Shown: positions 27,061 through 35,713, counted from the first letter of the stretch. The stretch: DNA of 64,000 bases from Paenibacillus monticola (GCF_009664975.1 NZ_WJXB01000007.1:372001-436000), one strand, 5' to 3'. Numbers and translations: made by a program. The notes: generated by a model not told the origin, from the sequence alone.

Positions 27061-27224
27061 GCTCACCTCCTGGCACATGCTAATGAAAGCACTCGGCCGC
27101 TAGAATGGCCGCCGTTATTAAATAGTATAAGTTATATATGTTATTTAGAACCAGGTACTAATATGTAGTATAAAGCATGCCGCACCAAAAATAAAGCTTT
27201 GCCTTCGCTACCGCTCTATTCGGC
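27061..27224. promoter_or_regulatory. Promoter region of the fapR-plsX-fab operon
   Basis: Minus-strand leader between rpmF and fapR. It contains the FapR box (27145-27161) and downstream AT-rich sequence with a TATACT that could serve as the -10 element, placing the box over the -35 region. Autorepression of fapR fits the family. Confidence 0.6.
27145..27161 (-). promoter_or_regulatory. FapR operator
   Basis: The minus strand reads TTAGTACCTGGTTCTAA, the known FapR operator pattern (TTAGTACCTG-T-CTAA) with its near-dyad. It sits between rpmF and fapR, where FapR autoregulation is known in B. subtilis. Confidence 0.9.
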
Positions 27225-27260
27225 AAAAAAAATAGCACCTCACCGGCAGATGAAGTGCTA
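27225..27260 (-). terminator. Terminator of yceD-rpmF
   Basis: TAGCAC..TCA pairs with TGA.GTGCTA and is followed by eight T on the minus strand, 31 bases after the rpmF stop codon. It separates rpmF from the fapR promoter. Confidence 0.9.
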
Positions 27261-27290
27261 CTTCTTAAATATATTCAGAACTTGTCAGAA

Positions 27291-27464
27291 CTATTGTTTG
27301 ATAATTTCTCTTGCTTTGTATGTTCCGCAAACTTTACATACGTGGTGAGCTAGTTTCAACTCTCCGCATTGTTCACATTTCACCATGCCCGGCACAACCA
27401 ACTTAAAGTGTGTGCGGCGTTTGTCACGGCGGGTTTTGGATGTTCTCCGTTGAGGTACTGCCAT
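27291..27464 (-). CDS. rpmF: 50S ribosomal protein L32
   Basis: A 57-residue ribosomal protein. The N-terminus [19 protein letters not shown] and the zinc-ribbon CEQCGELK...[11 protein letters not shown] are diagnostic; four Cys keep the zinc-binding form. AAGGAGGTGTATCACAA precedes the ATG. It follows yceD, the widespread yceD-rpmF arrangement that leads into the fatty acid genes. Confidence 0.98.
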   Translation of the reverse strand: MAVPQRRTSKTRRDKRRTHFKLVVPGMVKCEQCGELKLAHHVCKVCGTYKAREIIKQ

Positions 27465-27542
27465 TTGTGATACACCTCCTTATATACAGTATTTCGTTCA
27501 ACCTGCTTAGACAGCAGGATGTGCTTAGTCTCATTCAATGTT

Positions 27543-28052
27543 TCATTTAAAAAAGTTTTTCAACCCAGCGAGTCGAGGATCGATCACTGTGTTGTCGCAA
27601 CTGCAGGTGCCTTCGTTCAAGTTCTGTCCGCATTTCTGACAAAGACCAAGACAATCTGCCTTGCACAATACCGAATCCGGTAAGTGCAGTACGAAATTTT
27701 CTTCCACATACGGGATAAGATCCACACTCTCATCCTTGATGTAAATGAGTTCCCCATCTTCATCTTCCGGAAGAACCGGCTGCTTAAGCCACTTGAAAGT
27801 CTCGGCAAAAGGAATGTTCATGTATCTCTTGACCTCGGTAAGACAACGTGAACACATCATGTCCACATCTCCACTCAGTTTCCCCACCACTTGCACACAA
27901 TCGGTGCCTGCGGGCAGCGCTTTAAGGTCCACTGAGAGCGGTGCAACAGCCAGAATATCCTTGCGCCCTTTGACAACCTCGCTTACATCCAGACTATCTT
28001 GGAGCAGCAAAGGCTCGTCGGCATTCGCAATTTTGCGAAATTGCATTTTCAT
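27543..28052 (-). CDS. yceD: YceD family protein (DUF177, YlbN)
   Basis: A 169-residue protein. Two Cys pairs (CSRCLTE and CKADCLGLCQKCGQNLNEGTC) and the YVEENFVLHLP region are typical of YceD/YlbN, which in many bacteria is encoded directly before rpmF and linked to 23S rRNA accumulation in other organisms. The ATG at 28052 has GGAGTGATAGTT in front; a longer frame to 28109 extends into the promoter. It shares a short divergent region with ylbM. Confidence 0.93.
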   Translation of the reverse strand: MKMQFRKIANADEPLLLQDSLDVSEVVKGRKDILAVAPLSVDLKALPAGTDCVQVVGKLSGDVDMMCSRCLTEVKRYMNIPFAETFKWLKQPVLPEDEDGELIYIKDESVDLIPYVEENFVLHLPDSVLCKADCLGLCQKCGQNLNEGTCSCDNTVIDPRLAGLKNFFK

Positions 28053-28079
28053 AACTATCACTCCAAACAAACAAAATTT

Positions 28080-28109
28080 ATTATACCTATTTATGTTGAT
28101 CTTTGTCAA
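28080..28109 (-). promoter_or_regulatory. Sigma-A-type promoter of yceD-rpmF
   Basis: On the minus strand TTGACA and TATAAT are separated by 18 bases, both perfect consensus hexamers, about 28 bases upstream of the yceD start. Confidence 0.85.
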
Positions 28110-28202
28110 CCCTTTTCCCTTTATATTATTTCTGGAAATAGGGTGAACTATGATATAACTATTAATAATACTATATTTTATAGAAGATGGAGTGAAGTAA
28201 CT

Positions 28203-29441
28203 GTGACTACAGTCGGAATTGTAGCTGAATACAATCCTTTACATAACGGGCATGTCCACCATTTCAAAGAGGCCAAAAGACTGTCCGGCGCGGAGAAGGC
28301 TATTGTCATTATGAGTGGTCCATTTACCCAGCGCGGCGAGCCGGCAACGGTAAGCAAGCAGGCCCGGACAGAGATGGCGCTCCATATGGGCGCCGACCTC
28401 GTCATTGAGCTGCCGGTGGCTTACGCCATCCAGCCGGCAGAATGGTTCGCCTTCGGAGCAGTTTCACTGCTGGAAGCGACCGGAGTCGTGGACAGCTTGT
28501 GCTTCGGCTCCGAAGCTGGCACTTTGGGTTCGCTGCTGCCGCTGGCCAAATACTTGGCCGAAGAGAGCAGCGAACTTAAGGGCGAAATCCGCCGCCGCAT
28601 GGCGCTCGGGAGTAGCTTCCCCGCCGCCTATAGCGCAGCGGCGGCTTCTGCCTGGGAGGGTTCTCTCCTGGGACAGGAGAACCCCCTAGATGCCAGTGAA
28701 CTGCTGCGCCAGCCGAACAACAGTCTCGGCTTGCATTACTTAATATCTCTGCAGCGGCTGCAGAGCAAGATTCAGCCCTTGACAGTGCCACGCACTGGCG
28801 CGGGCTTCCATGATCCACTGCAGGCAGGCTCAGCCATCGCCAGCGCTACAGCTATCCGCAAGCTGCTTCAGGAGGGCGGCTCCCCAGCTTCATATATGCC
28901 CAGTTATAGTCTATCTATACTAGAGCGTGAGTACACAGCTGGCCGAGGTCCGCTAGGGCTGGAGGATTTCCAAACTCCGCTTAAGCATTTACTCACTACA
29001 CGCAGCGCCGCAGAGCTGCAATTCATTCAGGATATGAACGAAGGCCTGGAGCATCGGCTCCTGCGCCTTATGCCGCAGCTAGAGCAATTCACTGTGACAA
29101 GCCTGCTTACTCTGTTGAAGAGCAAGCGCTACACCCAGACCCGGCTGCAGCGCCTGCTGCTGCATGTCCTGCTAAACCATTCCAAAGAAGAATTGGCCTC
29201 ACCCATTCTAGCACAGGGACCCGGCTATATCCGCATTCTCGGCTTTCGCGAGAGTGGGCGGACGCTGTTAAAACAAATGAAGCAAAGCGCTACTCTGCCC
29301 GTTGTTATGCGGCCGTCGCTTTGCTCCCATCCTCAGCTAGAACGCGATCTGCAAGCAGCCACCGTATACGCAGGAGCATTCGCTAATCCGCTGCGGGGTG
29401 ATCTATACCGCGATTATTTAGAGCCTCCGGTCAGGGTTTGA
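28203..29441 (+). CDS. tmcAL: tRNA(Met) cytidine acetate ligase TmcAL (YlbM)
   Basis: A 412-residue enzyme that activates acetate and acetylates the wobble cytidine of elongator tRNA-Met. The N-terminus TTVGIVAEYNPLHNGHVHHFKEAK has the HxGH nucleotidyltransferase motif and GPFTQRGEPA follows; length agrees with B. subtilis YlbM (about 415). The GTG at 28203 has GGAGTGAAG upstream; the longer frame from 27999 crosses the yceD promoter and is not supported. Its end overlaps the convergent ylbL-type gene by 11 bases. Confidence 0.93.
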   Translation: MTTVGIVAEYNPLHNGHVHHFKEAKRLSGAEKAIVIMSGPFTQRGEPATVSKQARTEMALHMGADLVIELPVAYAIQPAEWFAFGAVSLLEATGVVDSLCFGSEAGTLGSLLPLAKYLAEESSELKGEIRRRMALGSSFPAAYSAAAASAWEGSLLGQENPLDASELLRQPNNSLGLHYLISLQRLQSKIQPLTVPRTGAGFHDPLQAGSAIASATAIRKLLQEGGSPASYMPSYSLSILEREYTAGRGPLGLEDFQTPLKHLLTTRSAAELQFIQDMNEGLEHRLLRLMPQLEQFTVTSLLTLLKSKRYTQTRLQRLLLHVLLNHSKEELASPILAQGPGYIRILGFRESGRTLLKQMKQSATLPVVMRPSLCSHPQLERDLQAATVYAGAFANPLRGDLYRDYLEPPVRV

Positions 29442-30468
29442 CCGGAAGCTCCTTCATATACTTCAGAGCTTCGCTCAACGTGGAGACAGGCACCAGCTTC
29501 ATCGTTGTGCCTATTTCATCCGCTTTTGCCTTAGCTTCTTCATAATTCTTAACAGGTACGAAAAAAATCTCCGCGCCCTTCCGGTCCGCAGCGACTATCT
29601 TATGCTTCACTCCGCCAATAGCTCCAACATTCCCCGCAGCATCAATGGTACCCGTACCTGCTACTCTGTGACCCTTAGACAAGTCACCCGGAGTTAACCG
29701 GTTATAAATCTCCATCGTGAACATTAGACCCGCGGAGGGACCACCTACGTCGGTGTCTACAAAGCTGACACCTTTTCCAGCTTCCTTAGCCTGTACTTTT
29801 TGCACCGCGCCAATCGCGACTCCAAGGCCAGGGCGGACCGAAATGTTATCTTTATTCTTGATCTCTACAAGCGTCACTTGCTCTTTAAGCTCTTTACCGG
29901 CACGTTGTAACGTAACCGCAACCTTCTCCCCAACCTTCCTTTTGGACAGAAGCGCCGACAAGGCTTCCGGATCGGTAACTGCCTGTGCATCTACGTTAAT
30001 GATTTTGTCGCCAGGTTGAAATTGTCCTGAATTGCTCTCTACAGGGACTGAGAATACATACAGATATTCCGTAATATCCTCGTATGGAATGTTAGCTGCG
30101 TGATAAGCGGCCTGCACAGCAAAAGATTGAGAGCTGTTCATATAATAGACCTGTTCCGCTGCATATTCGTCCTCTGATTTATCGCCCAGCCGAGTTTCTT
30201 TGCGAACAATCTCTGCATTGGAATTAAACAGGGAAGCCGCCAGTAATACCACATTCGCGTAGCTGGCTGATACCGTAGTCATCATGAAGGTCCCTTGTTC
30301 AGCCGGATCTTCGTTCTCCACCTTAATCATAGGTGCAACCTCAGAGGCACTCCCCGGCTGATACACAATGAATGGCGTACTCATAAATACTGCAACATAC
30401 AGGACTACTACAAAGCTAATCAGGTATGCTGTGGCGCGAAATCCCGTCCGACGCTTCATCTGCTTCAC
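29431..30468 (-). CDS. ylbL: Membrane-anchored PDZ/Lon-type S16 protease (SepM/YlbL family)
   Basis: About 345 residues. An N-terminal transmembrane helix (ATAYLISFVVVLYVAVFMS) is followed by an extracytoplasmic region, a PDZ domain (QFQPGDKIINVDAQAV...LLSKRKVGEKVAVTLQR), and a Lon-like S16 domain with catalytic Ser in GGPSAGLMFT and Lys in GGVKHKIVAA. YlbL in B. subtilis takes part in recovery from the DNA damage checkpoint. The GTG at 30468 has a weak site (AAGGGAAG); the ATG at 30459 is an alternative. The longer frame upstream is unlikely. Confidence 0.92.
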   Translation of the reverse strand: MKQMKRRTGFRATAYLISFVVVLYVAVFMSTPFIVYQPGSASEVAPMIKVENEDPAEQGTFMMTTVSASYANVVLLAASLFNSNAEIVRKETRLGDKSEDEYAAEQVYYMNSSQSFAVQAAYHAANIPYEDITEYLYVFSVPVESNSGQFQPGDKIINVDAQAVTDPEALSALLSKRKVGEKVAVTLQRAGKELKEQVTLVEIKNKDNISVRPGLGVAIGAVQKVQAKEAGKGVSFVDTDVGGPSAGLMFTMEIYNRLTPGDLSKGHRVAGTGTIDAAGNVGAIGGVKHKIVAADRKGAEIFFVPVKNYEEAKAKADEIGTTMKLVPVSTLSEALKYMKELPVKP

Positions 30469-30599
30469 TGCTCTTCCCTTCTTTCGTACGACACTGTAGC
30501 TATATGGGTTTCCTCCTGCTTGGCATGACGGTTGTCTACTCTGCATAAATTGTTAACAATACCCGTCCTGTCCTAAGTTATGAAGAGGTGATATGAGAA

Positions 30600-31826
30600 A
30601 TGTACATTAAAATACGCCGGATCGCCACAGGCTCTGCACCGTTTGTGTCCGGGATACTCGCCATACTGCTTGCCATCGCCATCGTATCATCGCCGGAATC
30701 TTCCTTTGCGGCTTCACTTCAGGGTCTCAAGCTCTGGTGGACTCTTGTATTCCCAGCACTGCTGCCCTTCCTTATTCTGTCTGAAATGCTGACGGCTTCA
30801 GGTTTTGTGCATGGGTTTGGTGTATTGCTGGAGCCGCTCATGACACGGATCTTCCGGCTTCCAGGCGCAGGTGGCTGGACACTGGCCCAAGGTATAACAG
30901 CCGGATTCCCTGGCGGGGCCGGAGGTGTAGCACAACTGCATAAGCAGGGGAGTATAACGGATAAAGAGGCAGGAAAGCTGGCATCACTGGCCCATTTTGC
31001 CAGTCCGGTAACTCTGCTCATTGTTGTCGGCGTAGCGCTCTTGCATAATCCCGGAACGGGCTATGGCCTACTTGCTATCCATTGGCTATCGGGCCTGCTA
31101 GCTAGCTTTACAGCGAGCAGGTGGAGTAGAGAGTCCAAGGATTTGCCACCTTCCAAGAAGATAACGGCAAAAAGAAAGCCAGCCCCTCTGCACCGCCGCA
31201 TCTTGCAGGCCTCAGCAGATGCTCGTAGGCAGGATGGGCGGAGCTTCGGCAAGCTGCTCGGTGAATCCGTTGCATCAGCTGTGCAAACGCTAATGATCGT
31301 AGGCGGATATATGATTATGTTCGCTGTAATCAGCAGTATTGTAACCTCGGTATTCCCGATGCTGCCTTCGGCATTGCCAGCCAGCCTATTGGAAATACAC
31401 TTAGGTGCCGGAGCACTAAGCGCAGGCGCAATCAACGTCAATGCTGGCAGCGTATCAGGAGTCGTCGGCTTGGCACTGCTGTCGGCAGCGCTTGGCTGGA
31501 GCGGACTTTGTGCGCAAATCCAGGTATTAACGGTGCTCAAATCGGCCGGAATGAAATTTCTGCCCTTCGCGGCCGTTCGTCTACTGCACGGACTGTATGC
31601 TTTTGGACTAACTTTATTGTTCTGGAAACCACTTTTGGCGTTACGTGTTGCTGTCCTGCCTGTGCTTGCCGGCTCTGAAACCTTGCAATCTAGAACGGTA
31701 GAAACTGCTGATCTATGGTCTTTTTTTCCCAAGTTACTAGGCCTGCAAGTTCTACTGTTGCTTCTACTGTCGCTGCTTTCTTTAACTGTCTATCTTCTCA
31801 CTTCGATTCGTCGTCAGAGGGGCTGA
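30600..31826 (+). CDS. ylbJ: Sporulation integral membrane protein YlbJ
   Basis: A 408-residue polytopic membrane protein with about eight hydrophobic segments. GGAGGVAQLHKQG and the Gate/nucleoside-recognition-like segments mark the YlbJ/SpoVV group; B. subtilis YlbJ (SpoVV) moves dipicolinate into the forespore envelope. Its presence supports an endospore former. GAGGTGATATGAGAA precedes the ATG. The last codons overlap convergent coaD by 29 bases. Confidence 0.9.
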   Translation: MYIKIRRIATGSAPFVSGILAILLAIAIVSSPESSFAASLQGLKLWWTLVFPALLPFLILSEMLTASGFVHGFGVLLEPLMTRIFRLPGAGGWTLAQGITAGFPGGAGGVAQLHKQGSITDKEAGKLASLAHFASPVTLLIVVGVALLHNPGTGYGLLAIHWLSGLLASFTASRWSRESKDLPPSKKITAKRKPAPLHRRILQASADARRQDGRSFGKLLGESVASAVQTLMIVGGYMIMFAVISSIVTSVFPMLPSALPASLLEIHLGAGALSAGAINVNAGSVSGVVGLALLSAALGWSGLCAQIQVLTVLKSAGMKFLPFAAVRLLHGLYAFGLTLLFWKPLLALRVAVLPVLAGSETLQSRTVETADLWSFFPKLLGLQVLLLLLLSLLSLTVYLLTSIRRQRG

Positions 31827-32316
31827 ATTTACGCTTCATGGCTTGTTCAACCTCTGGCGTCACAAAATCCGTCACATCTCCGCCAAAATGAGCGATTTCC
31901 TTAACCACACTGGAACTTAAATAAGAATATTTCGGATTCGTCATCATAAAAATGGTCTCGGCATCCGGATCAAGATTGTGATTAATAGAGGCATTTTGCA
32001 GTTCGTATTCAAAATCAGTGACTGTACGGATGCCGCGTACGATGACCTGGGCATCCTTTTGCCGGACATAATTGACCAAAAGATCACGAAAGCTGTCAAT
32101 TTCCACATTTGGAATGTCATGGGTAGCTTGACGCAAAAGCTCCTTTCGTTCCTCTACAGTGAACAATGGATTCTTGCTTAAATTGTTTAGCACAGCAACG
32201 ATCAAACGATCAAACTGCTTCGCTGCACGCTGAATAATATCCATGTGCCCCATGGTTACCGGATCAAATGTACCGGGATATATAGCCACGCGTTCTTTTC
32301 TAATTTGTAGACTCAT
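31798..32316 (-). CDS. coaD: Phosphopantetheine adenylyltransferase
   Basis: A 172-residue enzyme of coenzyme A synthesis that makes dephospho-CoA from 4'-phosphopantetheine. The N-terminus RVAIYPGTFDPVTMGHMDII has the T/HxGH motif, VVRGIRTVTDFEYE and YSYLSSSVVKEIA are conserved. The ATG at 32316 has GGGAGGTACAG in front and overlaps rsmD by 17 bases; a longer frame to 32457 lies in rsmD and is rejected. Confidence 0.97.
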   Translation of the reverse strand: MSLQIRKERVAIYPGTFDPVTMGHMDIIQRAAKQFDRLIVAVLNNLSKNPLFTVEERKELLRQATHDIPNVEIDSFRDLLVNYVRQKDAQVIVRGIRTVTDFEYELQNASINHNLDPDAETIFMMTNPKYSYLSSSVVKEIAHFGGDVTDFVTPEVEQAMKRKFSPSDDESK

Positions 32317-32908
32317 CTGTACCTCCCTCACCACTCTTGGTTTCTTCCGAACGAGCAGCTTCATACTGATAAATAGAAATAGTCGTTTCCCCATAAACGG
32401 CCTGACGCAGCCTGTAGAACCCCGAAATATCTTCGGGATACCCGTAGGCCGATTCATGTTCTAGTACAATTACTGCTTCCTTGTTCAGCAAGCCTTTTTG
32501 AGCCATAGCAAGCATCAGCTCGTCACCGTGCTTCAGACGGTAGGGAGGGTCCAGAAAGACAAGATCAAAAGAACGTCCCCGTTTCTCCATCGCACTAAGT
32601 GCTCTTCCGGCGTCATTGCGGTATACCTCTGCCTTCTCTTCAAGCCTTGTAGCTTTCAAATTCGCGCGCACCGTATCAATGCTTTGGGGTTCCATATCCA
32701 CAAATACCGCGCTGTCCATCCCCCTACTCAAGGCTTCGATTCCCAGTCCGCCTGTACCCGCGAACAAATCGAGCGTTGAGCCACCTTCGAAATAAGGGCC
32801 GATCATACTAAATACCGCTTCCTTAACCTTGTCGGTCGTTGGCCGCGTTCCGCTGCCCGGAACACTTTTCAGGGGTCTCCCCTTTGCACTTCCCGATACA
32901 ACTCTCAC
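32300..32908 (-). CDS. rsmD: 16S rRNA (guanine(966)-N(2))-methyltransferase RsmD
   Basis: A 202-residue methyltransferase. RVVSGSAKGRPLKSVPG is the conserved start, LDLFAGTGGLGIEALSRG binds SAM and LVFLDPPY is the catalytic motif. The GTG at 32908 follows AGGTGAGATTG and gives the family N-terminus; upstream in-frame codons have no good site. It forms an operon with coaD, as in many bacteria. Confidence 0.95.
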   Translation of the reverse strand: MRVVSGSAKGRPLKSVPGSGTRPTTDKVKEAVFSMIGPYFEGGSTLDLFAGTGGLGIEALSRGMDSAVFVDMEPQSIDTVRANLKATRLEEKAEVYRNDAGRALSAMEKRGRSFDLVFLDPPYRLKHGDELMLAMAQKGLLNKEAVIVLEHESAYGYPEDISGFYRLRQAVYGETTISIYQYEAARSEETKSGEGGTDESTN

Positions 32909-33181
32909 CAATCTCACCTGCTCTATATCTCTGTTTATTATGCCGGTTTGGGGCATAAGTCCACGCCTATCGTACCACATTTGCAGCATGAAATAAAAAA
33001 GATTGTCTCTATATGTCATGCAGCCCGTCACTTGCGATCTCCATAATAATTTCAATCGTATGTATAAGACTGGACATCGAGGGACATCATGTAGTTATCG
33101 ACATCGCAAAATGTCGTAGACAACCGCGGAGCAGGCTTACGTTTCCCCATAAGCTCTTCGTCCGGTTTCTCCTCTCCCATG
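32909..33181. other. Gene-free region between rsmD and a miniprotein terminator
   Basis: Mixed sequence that should hold the rsmD promoter on the minus strand. A small dyad CGACAT...ATGTCG lies near 33098-33117. No gene is visible. Confidence 0.4.
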
Positions 33182-33206
33182 AAAGGGGCCCTAGTGATAG
33201 GGCCCC
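33182..33206 (-). terminator. Terminator of YjcZ-like miniprotein 1
   Basis: Perfect stem GGGGCCCTA/TAGGGCCCC with a 4-base loop, followed by TTTCAT on the minus strand. GC-rich and strong, about 40 bases after the stop codon. Confidence 0.8.
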
Positions 33207-33247
33207 GAATTTATGTTTGTAGAGCCTTATGTAGTAAGGATTTATTG

Positions 33248-33358
33248 CTAATGGTGGCGTCTAGGGGCTTTAGAGATGATTACTAACAAGATAAACAGAA
33301 CAAGGATAGCACCTGTAGAAGTAAATCCTTCACCGTATCCGCCAATACCTTCGCTCAC
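33248..33358 (-). CDS. YjcZ-like sporulation miniprotein 1
   Basis: A 36-residue peptide too short for most gene finders. It starts at GTG with AAAGGAGTGATTAAATA upstream, has a Gly/Tyr-rich N-terminus (EGIGGYGEGF), the segment STGAILVLFILLVII as a single membrane-crossing helix, and ends in KAPRRHH. This architecture is that of the YjcZ/SscA family of small spore-associated membrane peptides. A second member lies at 38411-38557 with the same STGAILVL-ILLVII block. Confidence 0.85.
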   Translation of the reverse strand: MSEGIGGYGEGFTSTGAILVLFILLVIISKAPRRHH

Positions 33359-33455
33359 TATTTAATCACTCCTTTGCAATAATGTACTGTTTAGAACTGA
33401 AGAATCGGGGGACTTCAAGTGGAGGTGCAGAGTATCGTCCGATTGCGAAAGAAAA

Positions 33456-33475
33456 GAACGCCCACATGGACGTTC
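33456..33475 (-). terminator. Terminator of the DUF2798 gene
   Basis: GAACGTCC pairs with GGGCGTTC over a 4-base loop and is followed by TTTTC on the minus strand, 55 bases after the stop codon. Confidence 0.75.
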
Positions 33476-33529
33476 CCTTAATTTCTGTATTCGTCTGCAA
33501 CGTTCTGGTAAGTTACACATTTACAATTT

Positions 33530-34015
33530 CTATTTACGATTCTGTCTTGCATGTAATGTTTTCATTGCAAATCTTGCTATCGGCTGTGCAACCAACAGTT
33601 CAATCCAAAATGCTATACCAAAGTTTCTTGGCCAAATGTGAAGGAAGTTTTTAAATGGCTCTATGCTTATTTGTTTCGTCCCAACCCATGTGCCTATAAT
33701 TGATAGTAAAATAGATAACACTGTGACATTCAAAAAAGTATTCAATAGTACCCTAGCATTAAATCCATCAGTTTGTCCTATGAATTTGGGCATTACTTTC
33801 CCAACTACTGGTCCTGCTACTAATCTTACGGATAAAACTACGATTATCCACATGAATGGAATAATCTTTAGTGTATCTATATACACTTCCTTGCTGAACC
33901 CTCGTTCCAATCCCACAATAATAGGAGCAATAGTATTTACTGAAATGATTGAAATAATTAATAAAAATAATATACCTTCTTTTGCGTTTCTAGGAAGTCT
34001 TGTTTCTCCATGCAT
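33530..34015 (-). CDS. DUF2798-type membrane protein
   Basis: A 161-residue protein with four hydrophobic helices. RNAKEGILFLLIISIISVNTIAPII and RLVAGPVVGKVMPKF resemble the DUF2798 repeat (small two-helix unit with a conserved acidic/basic loop), here present twice. The function is not known. The ATG at 34015 is preceded by GCGGAGATGACAAAC; the longer frame to 34120 lacks a site. Confidence 0.65.
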   Translation of the reverse strand: MHGETRLPRNAKEGILFLLIISIISVNTIAPIIVGLERGFSKEVYIDTLKIIPFMWIIVVLSVRLVAGPVVGKVMPKFIGQTDGFNARVLLNTFLNVTVLSILLSIIGTWVGTKQISIEPFKNFLHIWPRNFGIAFWIELLVAQPIARFAMKTLHARQNRK

Positions 34016-34194
34016 GTTTGTCATCTCCGCGAATACTATTTCAGATGGCAGACGTATCAAGAGACATATATTTTTGGTCATTAAAAAACCAATATCTCTA
34101 CACACTGATTTAATAATCATAACATTTTTTCCAAATGAATATCAGACCTTTTTACTGGGAATTTATTAAATTCAAGCAAAACTTTCACAACGTA

Positions 34195-34560
34195 TCAGTG
34201 TAATATTTCTCTCTTGTTCACCTTAAAACCTGATAGGGATTGATCAAACATATCCAGAATAAAAAGGAATCGTTCAGCTTCGCGGAATACATGATCGGCT
34301 AACAACGGGTGGATAATACTCTTTATTTTGCATTCATCGATTAAATCACGCGCTGTCTTTTTAAAATCACGTAAAGATTGAACGGAAACTCGGTTTTCAT
34401 CAACAAATTGACTCAATAGGGGAACCGTTTGTGATTGTGGTCGCATTCTTAAATGCCTTCTTCGAGAAATATAGAAAAAACGATACGCTGGCAATTACCG
34501 AAGTAACTGCCCACATACCGTTCTTTTGATACATGTGAGTGAGGAATGACATTTAATTGA
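34195..34560 (-). pseudogene. DUF2935 C-terminal remnant joined to a membrane-segment fragment
   Basis: The minus strand has an open frame ending FREAERFLFILDMFDQSL-GFK; with SVQSLRDFKKTARDLI and IHPLLADHVFREAERF it matches the C-terminus of DUF2935 proteins (about 270 residues). The beginning is missing. In another frame just upstream is MWAVTSVIASVSFFLYFSKKAF, which looks like part of an unrelated membrane protein. A deletion fusing two genes is the likely history; expression is doubtful. Confidence 0.6.
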
Positions 34561-34951
34561 AGATAGAATGGTGGTCTCCTACGATTGGTCTGCTTCTAAA
34601 ACAAATTATATTGCCATCGGGATCTCGAAAATGCATTGATCTTGCACCCCAAGGATAAGTAGTAGGAGGTGTCAGAAATTCAACACCCATAATTTTTAAT
34701 CTTTCATATTCCATATCTACATCATACACATTAAACCCCAAAGTGAAATTTCCTATTCCCCAATGTTTTGAAAAGTCAAATCCCATATCAGTTCCAGCAG
34801 CTTTTTTCGAGTAAATTGCTAAACCTGTACCTATAGTTTCAATTTCCGCATGAATATCATTTCCCTCTGCTACTGTTTGCAATATTGCTTCATAAAATTT
34901 AGTAAGGACTACCACGTTTTCAGTTATGAGACACACATCAGCAAATTCCAT
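34553..34951 (-). CDS. VOC family protein (glyoxalase/bleomycin resistance-like)
   Basis: A 132-residue single VOC module pair. Beta-alpha-beta units run from MEFADVCLITENVVVLTKFYEAIL to the closing GARSMHFRDPDGNIICF, with the metal-position Glu/His pattern partly changed. VOC proteins include glyoxalases, dioxygenases and drug-binding proteins; this one cannot be assigned further. TTTGAGGAGGGCATAT precedes the ATG at 34951. Confidence 0.85.
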   Translation of the reverse strand: MEFADVCLITENVVVLTKFYEAILQTVAEGNDIHAEIETIGTGLAIYSKKAAGTDMGFDFSKHWGIGNFTLGFNVYDVDMEYERLKIMGVEFLTPPTTYPWGARSMHFRDPDGNIICFRSRPIVGDHHSIFN

Positions 34952-35053
34952 ATATGCCCTCCTCAAACAGACTAAATTTTTTGTTTATTAACATCATTAG
35001 CGAGAATCAACGCCTTTAATGCTGAAGTTGACGATCTGACTAAACCATTGTAC

Positions 35054-35087
35054 AAAAAAACTCCTTCACTTATAGCCGTGAAGGAGT
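35054..35087 (-). terminator. Terminator of the secreted FMN-binding-like gene
   Basis: ACTCCTTCAC pairs with GTGAAGGAGT, followed by seven T on the minus strand, about 30 bases after the stop codon. Confidence 0.9.
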
Positions 35088-35115
35088 CTCTTAATGTTTC
35101 TACCAAAACGAATTA

Positions 35116-35673
35116 CTATTTCGCAGCCTTAGCAGCGTTCAGAATCGCTGTTAAATAACCTTGAGTATCCACTAGAGTAGCTCCGCTTACAGCATCGACC
35201 ATTTGTTCTTTGGTCTTGTGCGTAAGTGTAGCTTCAAGTGATTTGATTGTTCTGCCAGTTGCATATTTCTCAACAGCAGCCATGTTTTTGTCATAAGAAA
35301 CCGTGGATTTGGCTTCTTCTTTCATGTGCTCACTGTAATATTTAGTATTAGCCTTCTTCGAGGCAAGGACCATTGCTGGATCTTTGTAATTCTGTCCGAA
35401 ATCGGAGTCAGAGTTAGGCACTCCCTTTGCCACATCTGAGCCCAAGAATTGATAGTCGTCCAGCGAGGCAGCTACAATCACACCATTTTGAACTACAGCA
35501 ACTGCTACAGTAAAGCATTTTGTGCCATGAGCAGCCGCTTCAACCCGGCCTACCTTAAGCGGAGCACTTGCCGCCGACGAAACATTGTTCAGAGCGGAGC
35601 TATTACCTGCCCCTACAACAGCCAAAGAAATACCAGCAACTAGCAATAATTTTGTAACTTTTTTCACATACAT
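35116..35673 (-). CDS. Secreted protein with FMN-binding-like repeat features
   Basis: A 185-residue exported protein. A signal peptide (KKVTKLLLVAGISLAVVGAG) is followed by a domain with VAVAVVQNGVIVAASLDDYQFL and, near the end, MVDAVSGATLVDTQGYLTAILNA. The VSGAT segment resembles the flavin attachment region of FMN-binding domain proteins ([D/S]GATxT/S), but the acceptor context is not exact, so flavin binding is only possible. GGGGGAATGT precedes the ATG. Confidence 0.7.
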   Translation of the reverse strand: MYVKKVTKLLLVAGISLAVVGAGNSSALNNVSSAASAPLKVGRVEAAAHGTKCFTVAVAVVQNGVIVAASLDDYQFLGSDVAKGVPNSDSDFGQNYKDPAMVLASKKANTKYYSEHMKEEAKSTVSYDKNMAAVEKYATGRTIKSLEATLTHKTKEQMVDAVSGATLVDTQGYLTAILNAAKAAK

Positions 35674-35681
35674 TCCCCCGA

Positions 35682-35713
35682 TTCATGTTATAAATAGCGC
35701 TTTCATGTTATAA
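35682..35713. repeat. Paired 12-base direct repeat in the promoter of the secreted protein gene
   Basis: TTCATGTTATAA occurs twice, with starts exactly 20 bases apart, that is two helical turns, immediately upstream of the gene's ribosome binding site. This spacing is typical of tandem sites for a regulator; the regulator is unknown. Confidence 0.55.

Noticed and set aside
33098-33117. Small dyad CGACAT...ATGTCG upstream of rsmD
   Set aside because: Six-base arms are too short and lack context to call an operator or terminator.
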